Shown here: piece by piece, positions 1 to 11,280 of the stretch
Layout of the letters: each line of letters begins with the position of its first letter
Position numbering within the stretch: position 1 is the first letter of the stretch
Assembly: GCF_000429545.1 (NCBI RefSeq)
Contig: NZ_AUCB01000006.1
Coordinates: 62,001-126,000, forward strand
DNA: 64,000 nt
DNA from: Arenibacter certesii DSM 19833
GTDB taxonomy: Bacteria > Bacteroidota > Bacteroidia > Flavobacteriales > Flavobacteriaceae
Direction: 5' to 3'
Notes under the pieces: generated by a model
Told to the model about the DNA's origin: nothing
What the model saw: only the letters and a program-made list of their open reading frames with translations
Databases searched by the model: none
Position numbers and translations under genes: made by a program

Positions 1-1887
<1,887 letters not shown>

Positions 1888-2232
1888 ATGTCATTTTTAG
1901 CTAAACTATTCGGATTCAATAAAGAAGTATCTGATAAAATTGAAATCCTAGATCCTGCCGCCTATTCACAAGGAATCGCGGGCAAAAAGGTACAATTGGT
2001 AGACGTTATGACTAAAGAAGAGTTTATGAACGGACATATAGAAAAGGCAGTAAACTTAGATATCTTTAACGCTACCAATTTTATTAAAGCGTGTGAAAAA
2101 ATGGACAAAGATAAACCTGTGTATCTCTATTGCCGTTCTGGAGCTAGGAGTCAGAAAGCAGCAAAAAAACTGATCAACATGGGCTTTGAAAAAGTGTACG
2201 ATTTAAAAGGTGGATTTTTGCGATGGAAGTAA
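1888..2232 (+). CDS. Rhodanese-like domain protein
   Basis: This is a single-domain rhodanese of 114 residues. Such proteins move sulfane sulfur through a cysteine persulfide, or sense redox state. The active-site loop CRSGAR lies near residues 82-87 and follows the strand PVYLYC typical of the fold. The conserved region around VDVMTKEEFMNGHI (family form DVRxxxEFxxGHI) is near residues 38-51. There is no signal peptide, so it is probably cytoplasmic. It stands alone, with no sulfur-metabolism neighbour. The family is clear; the physiological acceptor is unknown. Confidence 0.9.
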   Translation: MSFLAKLFGFNKEVSDKIEILDPAAYSQGIAGKKVQLVDVMTKEEFMNGHIEKAVNLDIFNATNFIKACEKMDKDKPVYLYCRSGARSQKAAKKLINMGFEKVYDLKGGFLRWK

Positions 2233-2953
2233 ATTTCATTATCATGGGCTCTACTATCATCTAACTAAAAACGTAAAACATTGCATTTAAGGTGTTTAAG
2301 TTGTTTTGTTTATGATTTCATTTTTAAGTTTTTTAGGATAATATCTAAGTATATATTGGGTATGTATTATATTATTCGATTTGTAAATGAATCACAAACG
2401 CTTTTAAACAATTTCTAACCTACTTGCTTTCATTTAGTTCACTGCTTTCTATTTCCTTTTTAAAGGTATTCATGAACCTCCTTCGTCGGTTTCTTTTGCT
2501 CGCCCAAATGCCTAGCATTCATGAATTGCGTTAATAAAAATAAACAAGCGTATGAATAAAAGAAACGAACAGGGCTGATAAACTAAGGTACGGTGAACCT
2601 TGGCTTAGTGGAGCCAGCCGCAGCGAAGGCCAGCGCGCCAACTGGCCCCTCACTTTAAATGCAAATCGTTGCATTTTCCGTTCGGTCCTAATGAATTTTT
2701 TCGACATCGAGGTCGAAAAACCATAGACGAAACTCCGCGTCGCTACGTTCCTCCGCTCCTGCTCTCGGTCCCGAAACCTCGGGATAGTCCATTATTCTGC
2801 GGATAAGGAGTTATGCTTCGCTATTTAATTAGGATATTATAAAAAAGACACCCAAACTTATTTTAGCTAATGTTCATGTTCTCGTGTCAGCCCGATGGAG
2901 GGACTCAATACTAAACTAAAAAAAAAAACGATTATAAATAATTATATAACACT
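2233..2953. other. Long intergenic region with a run of hairpins
   Basis: About 720 bases carry no supported gene. The middle, roughly 2560-2800, looks richer in G+C than its surroundings and holds at least four perfect inverted repeats one after another (listed separately). The flanks are plain AT-rich sequence. A structured RNA, a remnant of a mobile element or a dispersed palindromic repeat are all possible. Confidence 0.5.
2628..2784. repeat. Cluster of four perfect hairpins
   Basis: Four inverted repeats follow each other: GGCCAG/CTGGCC with an 8-nt loop (2628-2647), AAATGCAA/TTGCATTT with a 4-nt loop (2657-2676), TTTTTCGAC/GTCGAAAAA with a 6-nt loop (2697-2720) and TCCCGA/TCGGGA with a 4-nt loop (2769-2784). 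A weaker AAGGT/ACCTT pair lies just upstream. The stems are read directly from the sequence. Whether this is a transcribed structured RNA or a palindromic repeat family cannot be told here. Confidence 0.6.
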
Positions 2954-3220
2954 ATAAAATCAACAATTTCAGTACAGAATATAAAATGTGGAGGATGTGC
3001 CAATACCATTACTTCCAAATTATCGGAATTAGATGACATCTCAGATGTTTCGGTAGACGTAGCTTCTGGAACGGTATCCTTTGAGTCCGAAAGCACTACT
3101 GGGACCCAAGAATTAAAAGACAAGTTAAAGGCGTTGGGATACCCAGCAGTTAACGAGAAAAATGGTTTGGGAGACAAGGCAAAGTCCTATGATAGTTGTG
3201 CTACAGGAAGATTTAAATAA
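2954..3220 (+). CDS. Heavy-metal-associated (HMA) domain protein with ATA at the expected start
   Basis: An open frame of 88 codons encodes a ferredoxin-like HMA domain, the fold of copper chaperones and metal-ATPase N-termini. The metal-binding loop KCGGCANT gives the CxxC pair around residues 12-15. A C-terminal segment ends in KAKSYDSCATGRFK. No ATG or GTG lies between the upstream in-frame stop and the domain. The codon where related proteins begin (MKxTI...) is ATA at 2954, followed by AAA TCA ACA ATT. The gene may use a rare AUA or AUU start, or may have lost its start codon. The intact reading frame argues against long-standing decay. The neighbours, a hairpin region and upp, do not tell its metal. 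Confidence 0.7.
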   Translation: MKSTISVQNIKCGGCANTITSKLSELDDISDVSVDVASGTVSFESESTTGTQELKDKLKALGYPAVNEKNGLGDKAKSYDSCATGRFK

Positions 3221-3378
3221 GTTAAGAGGATGTAACTTCTAGAATAGATAAATTAGTGTTTACGTTTATATGATAAAAAAGAAGAGGTTAGCTGCACCGT
3301 ATAGCACTTTACAAACCCGCTGTTAAGGGTGTTAATCCCCACAATAAATTTGTAATTTTATACCAAATTAAAGGATCT

Positions 3379-4032
3379 ATGATTATTCATAATTTAGGGG
3401 AAGGAAATTCTTTGTTAAACCAGTTTGTTGCCGAATTAAGGGATGTGGATATCCAAAAAGATGCGATGCGTTTTAGAAGAAATATAGAACGCATAGGGGA
3501 AATTCTTAGTTATGAGTTGAGTAAGACCCTAGATTATCAACAAAAGACCATTACTACCCCATTGGGGACCAAAGAAATGAGCATGCCCAACAATGATTTG
3601 GTATTGTGCTCTATTTTAAGGGCCGGTTTTCCCTTACATCAAGGAATCCTTAATTATTTTGACATGGCTGAAAATGGGTTTATTTCTGCATTCAGACACC
3701 ATCCAAACGATGGTGACGAATTTGAAGTAGTAGTAGAATATTTTGCCACCCCCTCTTTAAAGGATAAAACATTGATCTTGATAGATCCTATGTTAGCTAC
3801 TGGTAGAACCATGGAAAATGTGCTAAAGTGCTTAGAAAAGTATGGTATCCCTAAACAGATACACCTTGTATCGGTCATTGGTTCCAAAGAAGGAATAGCA
3901 CATGTTGAAGAGGTTTTTCCCAACAACACCCATTTGTGGATTTCCGCCGTTGATGAGGCGTTAAACAGCAGGGGGTATATTCTTCCTGGCCTTGGAGATG
4001 CAGGCGACCTCTGCTATGGAAGCAAGCTTTAA
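3379..4032 (+). CDS. upp: Uracil phosphoribosyltransferase
   Basis: This enzyme joins uracil and PRPP to give UMP and diphosphate in pyrimidine salvage, in the cytoplasm. The PRPP-binding loop LIDPMLATGRTM is at about residues 134-146. The type I PRTase strand CSILRAGFPLHQG (~75) and the C-terminal uracil-binding region GYILPGLGDAGDLCYG are also present. The length of 217 residues fits the family. The ATG at 3379 opens directly into the family N-terminus. The gene is monocistronic and is followed by a strong hairpin terminator shared with the convergent susD. Confidence 0.95.
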   Translation: MIIHNLGEGNSLLNQFVAELRDVDIQKDAMRFRRNIERIGEILSYELSKTLDYQQKTITTPLGTKEMSMPNNDLVLCSILRAGFPLHQGILNYFDMAENGFISAFRHHPNDGDEFEVVVEYFATPSLKDKTLILIDPMLATGRTMENVLKCLEKYGIPKQIHLVSVIGSKEGIAHVEEVFPNNTHLWISAVDEALNSRGYILPGLGDAGDLCYGSKL

Positions 4033-4087
4033 AGGCAATGGCAATTTCAATATCTGATATAATCCAAACCTCAACTTAAATCAATAA

Positions 4088-4115
4088 AAAATACCTGGGC
4101 TCCCCCAGGTATTTT
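4088..4115. terminator. Bidirectional rho-independent terminator
   Basis: A perfect 12-bp stem AAAATACCTGGG/CCCAGGTATTTT with a 4-nt loop CTCC lies between the convergent upp and susD genes. A-tracts and T-tracts on the two sides let it work in both directions. Confidence 0.85.
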
Positions 4116-4150
4116 AAAATTAAGTAACTCAAACAAAACAAACTTATTCA

Positions 4151-5845
4151 CTACCACGGCTTAGATACGCCCTGTAGTACCCAAGGTTTGGACCAAGGAG
4201 TGTCATTTTCTATATATCCTGGAACATCATCTGTGTGCGATGTAGTCTCCAAACTATTTAAAGCAGAATAATAATTTTCTCTATTTAGGGTGCTATTTGA
4301 AGTTGGATACACAAAACGTACTGGGATTGCGGTTGATTTTGCGAAAGGACCTGTTTTAAGATCGGGTAGACCTGTACGCCTCCAATCCAAATATGCTTCT
4401 GATGCCGAACTAAAATTGGCTATCCACTTTTGCTCCATAATTTGCTCTAAGCTACCATCAAAAGCTACGCCAGGATTACTTATATAATCTGCAAATTGAT
4501 CACCTATTCCCCATGTTTCAAAAGAAGCTTCCACCCCTTTTTTGTAGTTACCTTCTGCATCTGAACCCCAGCCTTTTAATGCTGCTTCCGCTTTTAGGAA
4601 ACATATTTCTGCGTACGAGAAAACCCTTGCCTTAAGATAAGGCCCTTTTACTGCATCAAACATTGGATTCATCAAGGATACATGTGGATTTCCACCTCCC
4701 TGAACAGGGTTTGGGTTTAAATTATAGGTATACGGTTCAGAACCTTGATAAGAAACTGGTATACCCACATAAACACTATTGGTGTCGATTAGACTTAAGC
4801 CAGCCTTCCGATCGGCATACCAGGTGGCAGGATCAAATATCTTTAGTCCGTTTGGTGCCAGCGTCTCTTCGTTTAAATAGCGAACACCATCTACCACCGT
4901 ATCATCGGCACCACCAGGAACCTCAGAGGCTGGGACAACTTTAATAGGAATTTCAACAGCATCAAACCAAATAGACCTTCTTGGATCCTCTAATTCTGCC
5001 AATTTATAGGTAAATGTAGCACTAGGTTTAACCCTAGTAAAGCTAGAGGGAGAACCCTGCTGTCCATTACTAGGTTGGGAATCTGATGGCCCTGTTCCTA
5101 AATAAGGAATAGCACACTCCTCATCTACGCTCGCAATTAAAGGTTTTGCTAAGGTAGCTTGTACTCCTGTACCTGCAAATCCTGGGTCTTTTTCTGATAA
5201 TCTCATATAATATCTTAGCGCCAAGGAATTAGCATATTTCATCCATTTCTCTGCATCTCCTTGAAAAAAGATATCCTGTGTGGTCCCAAATACCTCTAGG
5301 TTCCCCATATTGGATGATAGCATGGCAGAAGCAGCTTCAAAATCCGCTATAACTCCCTTATAAACAGATTCTTGGGAATCATACTTAGGTAAAAGGATCT
5401 CTCCATCTCCTTGTAAGGCCTCGGTATAGGGTACATCCCCGTAGAAATCGGCAAGTAATGCAAAGTTATGTGCAATTAGAATGGTGGCCACGGCCTCGTG
5501 AAATTTAAACTCAAGCTCTTTAGATCTTTTCAGGGCAAGTTTTGCCGTTCGTAAATTATTGTAATAGCTTTCCCAACCACTACCAGCCCAGTCGTAATTA
5601 TTATTTCCCCAAGCATCTTTTTGAGTATACTGTACAAAGGCAGATAACGGATCGCTATACCCTTTATTCCCAACATCCATCGCCGTATTAGCCATTACAT
5701 CCGTAAGTAAAAAACTAGGATTTGCTTCATCCAGGTTTAGCCCATTGGGGTTGCTATTTATATCTGTAATGTCATTGTCACAGGAAGACGTGGACAAGAG
5801 GCACATTACAAACATTAGTTTTAATAGTTTATTTATAGAAGTCAT
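4151..5845 (-). CDS. SusD/RagB-type nutrient-binding outer membrane lipoprotein (SusD-like_2 type)
   Basis: This is the surface lipoprotein that caps a SusC transporter and binds glycan or peptide ligands at the cell surface. The lipobox LSTSSC puts the lipidated cysteine at residue 22, with acidic residues just after it (DNDITD), as expected for surface-exported Bacteroidota lipoproteins. The 564 residues include the helical tetratricopeptide-like region, and the C-terminal part reads KARVFSYAEICFLKAEAAL and QKWIANFSSASEAYLDWRRTG. These motifs suit the SusD-like_2 (PF12771) branch, which also pairs with transporters for non-sugar ligands. It lies 33 bp downstream of its susC partner, in one operon. 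Confidence 0.9.
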   Translation of the reverse strand: MTSINKLLKLMFVMCLLSTSSCDNDITDINSNPNGLNLDEANPSFLLTDVMANTAMDVGNKGYSDPLSAFVQYTQKDAWGNNNYDWAGSGWESYYNNLRTAKLALKRSKELEFKFHEAVATILIAHNFALLADFYGDVPYTEALQGDGEILLPKYDSQESVYKGVIADFEAASAMLSSNMGNLEVFGTTQDIFFQGDAEKWMKYANSLALRYYMRLSEKDPGFAGTGVQATLAKPLIASVDEECAIPYLGTGPSDSQPSNGQQGSPSSFTRVKPSATFTYKLAELEDPRRSIWFDAVEIPIKVVPASEVPGGADDTVVDGVRYLNEETLAPNGLKIFDPATWYADRKAGLSLIDTNSVYVGIPVSYQGSEPYTYNLNPNPVQGGGNPHVSLMNPMFDAVKGPYLKARVFSYAEICFLKAEAALKGWGSDAEGNYKKGVEASFETWGIGDQFADYISNPGVAFDGSLEQIMEQKWIANFSSASEAYLDWRRTGLPDLKTGPFAKSTAIPVRFVYPTSNSTLNRENYYSALNSLETTSHTDDVPGYIENDTPWSKPWVLQGVSKPW

Positions 5846-5878
5846 AATTATATCGTATTAAGTATTAATAACCTTTAT

Positions 5879-8800
5879 TTAGAAACTTACATTAAGTTTA
5901 AAACCAATTGGAATTGCCCAGGGATTAACATTAAAGCGCTCTATACCTTGCTTAAACTGAATACCGCTACGTCCTTGGGTAGAAGATTCTTGCTGGAAAG
6001 CCATTTCAGGATCAATCCCTATATCTGCTTTAGTCCATAACATGATATTTCGGCTAAATAAAGAGATGGCTAAATTTTGCAGCCCTATTTGCTGTATAGC
6101 CCTATTGGGCACAGTATAGGTAAGGGAGATTTCTCGTAATTTTAAAAAATCAGCGTCAAAAGTTGCTGTTCTAGCAAAATCCCAACCATAATGATCTTGG
6201 TATCTGGTATAAACTGTCCCTGGCCCTCCTAAATTCTCAGCTACGGCAACAAATTTTCCATTATCGTCATAATCTCCTTGTACTCCTGGCATAAACACAC
6301 CATCATTAAGTGTAATTCCTCCTTCGGTTACCGGATAGCCGCCCGCATCTGCAGTAGCTCCACCAACTAATACATAAAACTCACCATTTTCAGAAAGGTA
6401 TTTATCTGCGTTATTTTTCAAAAATGATGGCACATCGCCTACATTGCTGAAATTATGAAGTCCATCTAACCAACGTTGGGTGTGCATATCGGACTCACCA
6501 TACCTATGGGTCTGTGAAATAAACTGGCCGCCTTTTCTCCAGTCGAAATTCATAGAAATAGACCAGTTTTTATAGGAAGCGGAAGTAGTCATCCCAAGGT
6601 TAAAGTCGGGATTAAAGTTGCCAATAATAGGAGCCACCCTCTTTCCGTCTGCGTCTTCTAATGTTCTATCGCTATCCTCAAAACCAGAGTCATCTATAAT
6701 GGGCCAACCATGATAAGGTGAACTTGGATCGTCCACACGTACTAGGGCACGGTCAATAATATTACCTATTTCTTCTCCCAACCAGGTAATTGCTCCTCCT
6801 TTTGCATCTTCCCAAAAAGTAACCGAATTCATTCCGTCTACCAATTCCATTACTTTGGTACGGTTACGTCCAAATACAAATCCCATGTCCCAGTTCCAGT
6901 CAGCATTACTAACAATTGTGCCACTTAGTCCAGCTTCTACCCCGCTACTTGTAATTAACCCTGCGTTAATAAATCTTGATCCGTAACCCGATGAAATGGG
7001 GGTGTTTACAGGGAAAATTTGATCTTTGTTCTCACTTTCGTAATAGGTGAAATCCAATCGAAGGCGATTTCTAAAAAATGCCAAATCGGTTCCTACTTCC
7101 CATGAATTTTGAGATTCTGACTTTAAATCTGGGTTTAATAGGGTTCCTGGCACCGACAACATGGATCCGTTGCCCCATGAGTTACCACTATTTAAAACAG
7201 GTTGCAAATTATAGGGATTGGTATCGTTCCCTACCTCTGCATAACCAGCTCGTAGTTTTATCAAAGAAATGTCCCCCGCTAAATTCAGCGCCCTATGAAC
7301 CAATAAACTTGAAGATATGGAAGGATAGAAATAAGAATTATTATTATCTGGAAGCGTACTGGACCAGTCGTTTCTACCAGTTGCATCTATGTAAAACATA
7401 TCTTTAAACCCAACGCTTACTAAACCATACAGACTATTTACTTGCCTTTCACTCTTATAAGAAGCATAATTAAGGTTATCTGGAGCTATATTAGTCAATG
7501 TAAAGAGTCCAGGAGCCAAGATACCAGACCCTCTATTTTTAGTGGAATTAATTACAGAAGAAGATTTAGTAGATCTTTTATTTCCACCTAGAGAAGCGGA
7601 GAAATCCCAGTCGTTAAATTTCTTCGCATAAGTTAGCAAGAAATCAACATTTATTTCATTGCTTAAGATATCCTGAATACCATAGGCTCCGTTAATATCC
7701 CCCGTATAACCTTTGGACATTTTAGTTTCCCTAACTTCATTTATCTCATCAAAATTGTAGCGAGCCATGGCGGAGAACTCATCCGTTATCTTCCATTCTG
7801 CCTTAACGTTCCCATAAAATCGATTCCTCTCAAAGCCATTATTTATTTCATGCGCCAAGAAATAAGGGTTGTTCCATTCCGTGTCGGTTGGATCGTCCCC
7901 AAAAGCAAAGGGAGAGTATTGGCGAAAACCTTCATAACCAGGCAGCCAGTAATCCTTCATTTTTCGCACATCTATATGAGGTGCAATTTCATATAGTGCT
8001 TGGATAGGGTTTGCTCCCCGATTGGTTGCAGGCCTATTATCAGCTCCTGATTTTGTATAATTTAAACTAGAGCTCACCTGTATTGCATCAGTTAAATTCA
8101 GAGCAGAATTTAAACTAATACTGTGTTTACTAAGATCTGAATTTGGAATAAATCCTTTATGCTTCAAGTCTGAATATGATAACCTATAATTTATTCTTTC
8201 CGTATTATCTTGAATAGAAATATTATTGGTAGTAGAAACGGCAGTATTAAAGAAATTAGGAGCATTGTCATAGGATTTCAATTCCCTTGGTACTGGAATC
8301 CCGCTAGCTATTTCTTCTTGGGTGTAAGGCCAGTGAATAGCCTTTATACCTTGATCCAATGCTGGACCTGCCCAAGCGGAAGCGGTTTCCCCTATAAGAA
8401 TTGCTCCATACGAATTAGATGGAAAATTATCTTCGGTATACGGCCTAGAACCCGCTGCAAATTTTCTATGGGTATCCAAATAGCGGTAAGGGATATCAAA
8501 AACAGTACTAGAATTAACGGTTACTCCGAGTCCCTTTTTTGCTTTTCCAGATTTAGTAGTAATTAAAATTACCCCGTTTGCAGCCCGTGAACCATACAAG
8601 GCTGCAGCACTAGCTCCTTTAAGCACTGTCATACTCGCTATATCATCCGCATTAAGGTCGGAAATAGCATTCCCATAATCCGCTTTATTGTCCCTACCTA
8701 TTTCACCTATATTATTCACGGAACTAATAACAGGTGTTCCATCTATTACAAAAAGTGGCTGGTTGTCACTCGATAAAGATGAGGCCCCTCTAATATTTAT

Positions 8801-9292
8801 ATTCACTGTTGAACCAGGACCTCCTGTGGAATTGATAGCTACCCCCGAAACCTTCCCAGAAAGAGCATTCATGGCGTTCTCTTGAGGGACGTTATCTATA
8901 GCATCCCCACTAACTTCACTCACCGCATACCCTAAAGATTTCTTTTCCCTAGAAATACCAAGTGCTGTAACGACCACCTCATCCAATTCTTCCGAAGCGG
9001 TTACCATTATCACATTAATATTAGATTGGTTTCCTACACTTACCTCTTTATCCTTCATGCCCAGATATGAAAAAACAAGTATGCCATTCCCGCTGGGTAC
9101 AGTAATGTTATAGTTTCCATTAAAGTCGGAGGTTACTCCAGTAGTTGTTCCCTTGATTACAACAGAGACCCCTGGGAGTAATTCTCCCGCATCACTACTG
9201 ATAACTCCTATCACTTCCTGCTGCCCATACATGAATGACGACAACATGCAGAACAAAAGGAGCAATAAGATTTTAAAATTATATTTTTCCAT
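5879..9292 (-). CDS. SusC/RagA family TonB-linked outer membrane transporter
   Basis: This is a TonB-dependent outer-membrane channel that imports the ligand held by the adjacent SusD. A signal peptide (~1-24, ending MYGQ) is followed by a carboxypeptidase-regulatory-like domain (~25-105), a DEVVVTALG segment (~105-115) of TonB-box type, a plug domain (~120-240) with VLKGASAAALYGSRAANGV, and a long beta-barrel ending in phenylalanine. The 1137 residues are normal for the family. A TAnnTTTG element lies 40 bp upstream of the start. The preceding genes (HAD, Gfo/Idh, aminotransferase) are on the same strand, so this transporter probably serves the aminosugar-type module, but its substrate cannot be read from the sequence. 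Confidence 0.95.
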   Translation of the reverse strand: MEKYNFKILLLLLFCMLSSFMYGQQEVIGVISSDAGELLPGVSVVIKGTTTGVTSDFNGNYNITVPSGNGILVFSYLGMKDKEVSVGNQSNINVIMVTASEELDEVVVTALGISREKKSLGYAVSEVSGDAIDNVPQENAMNALSGKVSGVAINSTGGPGSTVNINIRGASSLSSDNQPLFVIDGTPVISSVNNIGEIGRDNKADYGNAISDLNADDIASMTVLKGASAAALYGSRAANGVILITTKSGKAKKGLGVTVNSSTVFDIPYRYLDTHRKFAAGSRPYTEDNFPSNSYGAILIGETASAWAGPALDQGIKAIHWPYTQEEIASGIPVPRELKSYDNAPNFFNTAVSTTNNISIQDNTERINYRLSYSDLKHKGFIPNSDLSKHSISLNSALNLTDAIQVSSSLNYTKSGADNRPATNRGANPIQALYEIAPHIDVRKMKDYWLPGYEGFRQYSPFAFGDDPTDTEWNNPYFLAHEINNGFERNRFYGNVKAEWKITDEFSAMARYNFDEINEVRETKMSKGYTGDINGAYGIQDILSNEINVDFLLTYAKKFNDWDFSASLGGNKRSTKSSSVINSTKNRGSGILAPGLFTLTNIAPDNLNYASYKSERQVNSLYGLVSVGFKDMFYIDATGRNDWSSTLPDNNNSYFYPSISSSLLVHRALNLAGDISLIKLRAGYAEVGNDTNPYNLQPVLNSGNSWGNGSMLSVPGTLLNPDLKSESQNSWEVGTDLAFFRNRLRLDFTYYESENKDQIFPVNTPISSGYGSRFINAGLITSSGVEAGLSGTIVSNADWNWDMGFVFGRNRTKVMELVDGMNSVTFWEDAKGGAITWLGEEIGNIIDRALVRVDDPSSPYHGWPIIDDSGFEDSDRTLEDADGKRVAPIIGNFNPDFNLGMTTSASYKNWSISMNFDWRKGGQFISQTHRYGESDMHTQRWLDGLHNFSNVGDVPSFLKNNADKYLSENGEFYVLVGGATADAGGYPVTEGGITLNDGVFMPGVQGDYDDNGKFVAVAENLGGPGTVYTRYQDHYGWDFARTATFDADFLKLREISLTYTVPNRAIQQIGLQNLAISLFSRNIMLWTKADIGIDPEMAFQQESSTQGRSGIQFKQGIERFNVNPWAIPIGFKLNVSF

Positions 9293-9617
9293 ATTCTAGT
9301 ATTTTAATCGGTTTGGTTAATTCTTTCCAAACAAATCTATTCTATAATAAACAGTATACTGCATTACATATTATTAATTATACAGTAAATCTTAACCCAT
9401 ATTATCCATATGTTAATTAAAATGGATTATATTGTTAATTTAATATTAGCTATTAAGCGATTACTTTATTAAAATGATAGATGAATTTGGGGAGAAGATT
9501 AACCTTAAAAGCGCTAGAAAGCTTTTAAAATCCAGTTAAATCGGATGTCCAGATTATGGAGCTTATTAATTGGACCCGAATTTCATTTAATACATCAGGG
9601 AGAGGTATTGCGTTACT
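9293..9617. other. Intergenic region upstream of susC
   Basis: About 325 AT-rich bases lie between the HAD gene and susC, both on the minus strand. Besides the TAnnTTTG element and the two small palindromes noted there, I see no gene. The long gap suggests susC/susD has its own promoter rather than depending only on readthrough from the HAD gene. Confidence 0.5.
9332..9339 (-). promoter_or_regulatory. Candidate -7 element (TAnnTTTG) of susC
   Basis: On the minus strand TAGATTTG matches the Bacteroidota -7 consensus TAnnTTTG, 40 bp before the ATG at 9292. No convincing -33 TTTG is seen at the usual spacing. Nearby are an inverted repeat GTTTGG/CCAAAC (9311-9332, overlapping the element) and a 10-bp palindrome CAGTATACTG (9352-9361), either of which could be an operator. 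Confidence 0.4.
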
Positions 9618-10262
9618 TTAGAGCATTTGTTCTAAATCTCCTATTTGGGATATGGTGTATGGGGCATGAGGAACTTGTCCAAATCCGTATTCAGCAAAAA
9701 CAAATGGTAGATTATTGTCTTCTGCCGCCAAATAGTCCCCTAGTGTGTCGCCTACGTAGATTGCGTTAGTTAACCCATTTCTTTTTATAAGCATTTCAAT
9801 ATTCATAGCCTTAGACTTGCCTGTATTTCCCGAGCATTCAAAATCTTTAAAATAGTGCTCCAATTTGTGATACTCATAAAAAGCTTCGATATACCCAGCT
9901 TGACAATTACTGACTATGAATAGCGTATACTTCTTGCTTAAGGCCTTTAATGTTTTTTCTAATCCAGGATATAAAAAACCGCCAGCTTCCTTAATATCCT
10001 TAACCTCCTGTTCAAAGCAACTGTTCATAATTTCGTCTTGCTGTTCTTTGGAGAGATAGGGAAAAAGCTTCTCTCCCACTAAACTATGTTGCATCCCCAT
10101 AATACCTTGTATATCTTTCTTGGAAACAGGATTTTTTATACAATCGAATCTATTTAGGGAGGTATGCCAAGCTTTAACACTCATGGGCATGGGGTCCCAA
10201 AGCGTACCATCTAGGTCAAAAATGATATTTTCTAAATTACTTAATAATCCGTTAAGCCCCAT
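9618..10262 (-). CDS. HAD-superfamily phosphatase
   Basis: This cytoplasmic phosphatase of the phosphoglycolate-phosphatase/CbbY type has 214 residues. Motif I is DLDGTLWD near residues 16-23 (nucleophile and acid aspartates). Motif II is IVSN near residue 120, the motif III lysine lies in GNTGKSKAMN, and motif IV is VGDTLGD near 170. A helical cap is inserted after motif I. It sits 11 bp downstream of a Gfo/Idh/MocA dehydrogenase and in the same gene run as an AHBA-synthase-like aminotransferase. That grouping recalls RifM and NtdB, which remove phosphate in kanosamine formation. The phosphatase family is certain; the sugar-phosphate substrate is inferred from context only. Confidence 0.85.
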   Translation of the reverse strand: MGLNGLLSNLENIIFDLDGTLWDPMPMSVKAWHTSLNRFDCIKNPVSKKDIQGIMGMQHSLVGEKLFPYLSKEQQDEIMNSCFEQEVKDIKEAGGFLYPGLEKTLKALSKKYTLFIVSNCQAGYIEAFYEYHKLEHYFKDFECSGNTGKSKAMNIEMLIKRNGLTNAIYVGDTLGDYLAAEDNNLPFVFAEYGFGQVPHAPYTISQIGDLEQML

Positions 10263-10273
10263 TTTATTGCCAT

Positions 10274-11278
10274 CTAACTTAAATTTACTACCTCACCCGT
10301 TTTGGCAGAGGTATAGGCTGCATCCACAATGTCTAGCACCGTTTGGCCTTCAACAAGTCCTGGAACAGGTTGATCCCTAGTTTTAATACAAGATACAAAA
10401 TGTTCCATTTGGCGGGTATAGATTATTTGATCGCAGTGCTCATCCCTTTTAGGAAGTTCTGGCACTGTTGTAATAGCATCTTCTCCATTCTTCATTTTTA
10501 AATATGTGGGAAAGAGATTGGCATACCCTTTAGTACCAAAAAGGCTGGTACTAGCTTCTGGTCCATCCATGTGGGGATGCCACCATCCGCTCTCAATAAT
10601 ACTTTCTGTCCCATTGTCCCATGTAATGATCAAAATACCGGTATCATCCACGTCATAATCACCAAATTCTGTAGAAATTCTAGCATAAACCTTCCTAGGT
10701 TTAGGGTCTCCTAAAATATATCTTACGGCATCAATGGCATGTACACCCATATCTGCCAAGGCTCCGCCCCCGGCCAATTCCTTCTTGGTAAACCATCCCG
10801 AAGGTCCCCAATTTTCATGTATTCCGTATCCTTTGGTCTTAAAGATTTTACCTAACGTGCCTGCTGCCACTTTTTCCTTAATATACTGTATATCCGCATC
10901 AAAGCGCCACATATGCCCTACCATCACCAATTGGTTATGTTCATTGGCCACTTCCGCTATTTGCTTACCTTCATTTCCACTCATTGCCATAGGTTTTTCC
11001 AGAAAAACGTCCTTGCCTTTTTCTAGAAAAGCAATAGCATAGGGCGCATGAAATTGATTTGGGGTGCTAATAATTACCGCATCTAGGGTATTATCTTCAA
11101 CCAAAATAGCAATTTCATTATAGGCTTTTTCAATCCCATATTTAACCGCAAATCTCTCAGCATTCCCGATATTTTTTGAAACCACGGCAATTATTTCCAC
11201 TTCGGGTATTGTCTGAAGACCGCGGGCATGATAATCTGCGATATAACCTGCACCAATAAGGGCTATTTTAGTTTTCAT
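10274..11278 (-). CDS. Gfo/Idh/MocA family sugar dehydrogenase
   Basis: This is an NAD(P)-dependent oxidoreductase acting on a sugar or sugar nucleotide in the cytoplasm. The Rossmann motif is GAGYIADYHARG (residues 9-20), the EKP motif that carries the catalytic lysine is near 94-96, and the family motif GGGALADMGVHAIDA, with the usual histidine, is near 170-185. The 334 residues are typical. It starts 2 bp after the phosphoesterase stop and is followed at 11 bp by the HAD gene, so these are co-transcribed. With the aminotransferase upstream it could oxidise a sugar at C3 ahead of transamination (as RifL and NtdC do), or work in the reverse direction in catabolism. Confidence 0.88.
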   Translation of the reverse strand: MKTKIALIGAGYIADYHARGLQTIPEVEIIAVVSKNIGNAERFAVKYGIEKAYNEIAILVEDNTLDAVIISTPNQFHAPYAIAFLEKGKDVFLEKPMAMSGNEGKQIAEVANEHNQLVMVGHMWRFDADIQYIKEKVAAGTLGKIFKTKGYGIHENWGPSGWFTKKELAGGGALADMGVHAIDAVRYILGDPKPRKVYARISTEFGDYDVDDTGILIITWDNGTESIIESGWWHPHMDGPEASTSLFGTKGYANLFPTYLKMKNGEDAITTVPELPKRDEHCDQIIYTRQMEHFVSCIKTRDQPVPGLVEGQTVLDIVDAAYTSAKTGEVVNLS

Positions 11279-11280
11279 AG

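Noticed and set aside
2932-3177. Minus-strand 81-codon frame
   Set aside because: It lies antisense to the HMA-domain frame, which has a clear CxxC metal site and fits the family; the antisense product has no recognisable feature.
4663-4944. Plus-strand frames inside the susD, susC and GH genes
   Set aside because: They are opposite-strand shadows of genes with strong family motifs and lack features of their own.
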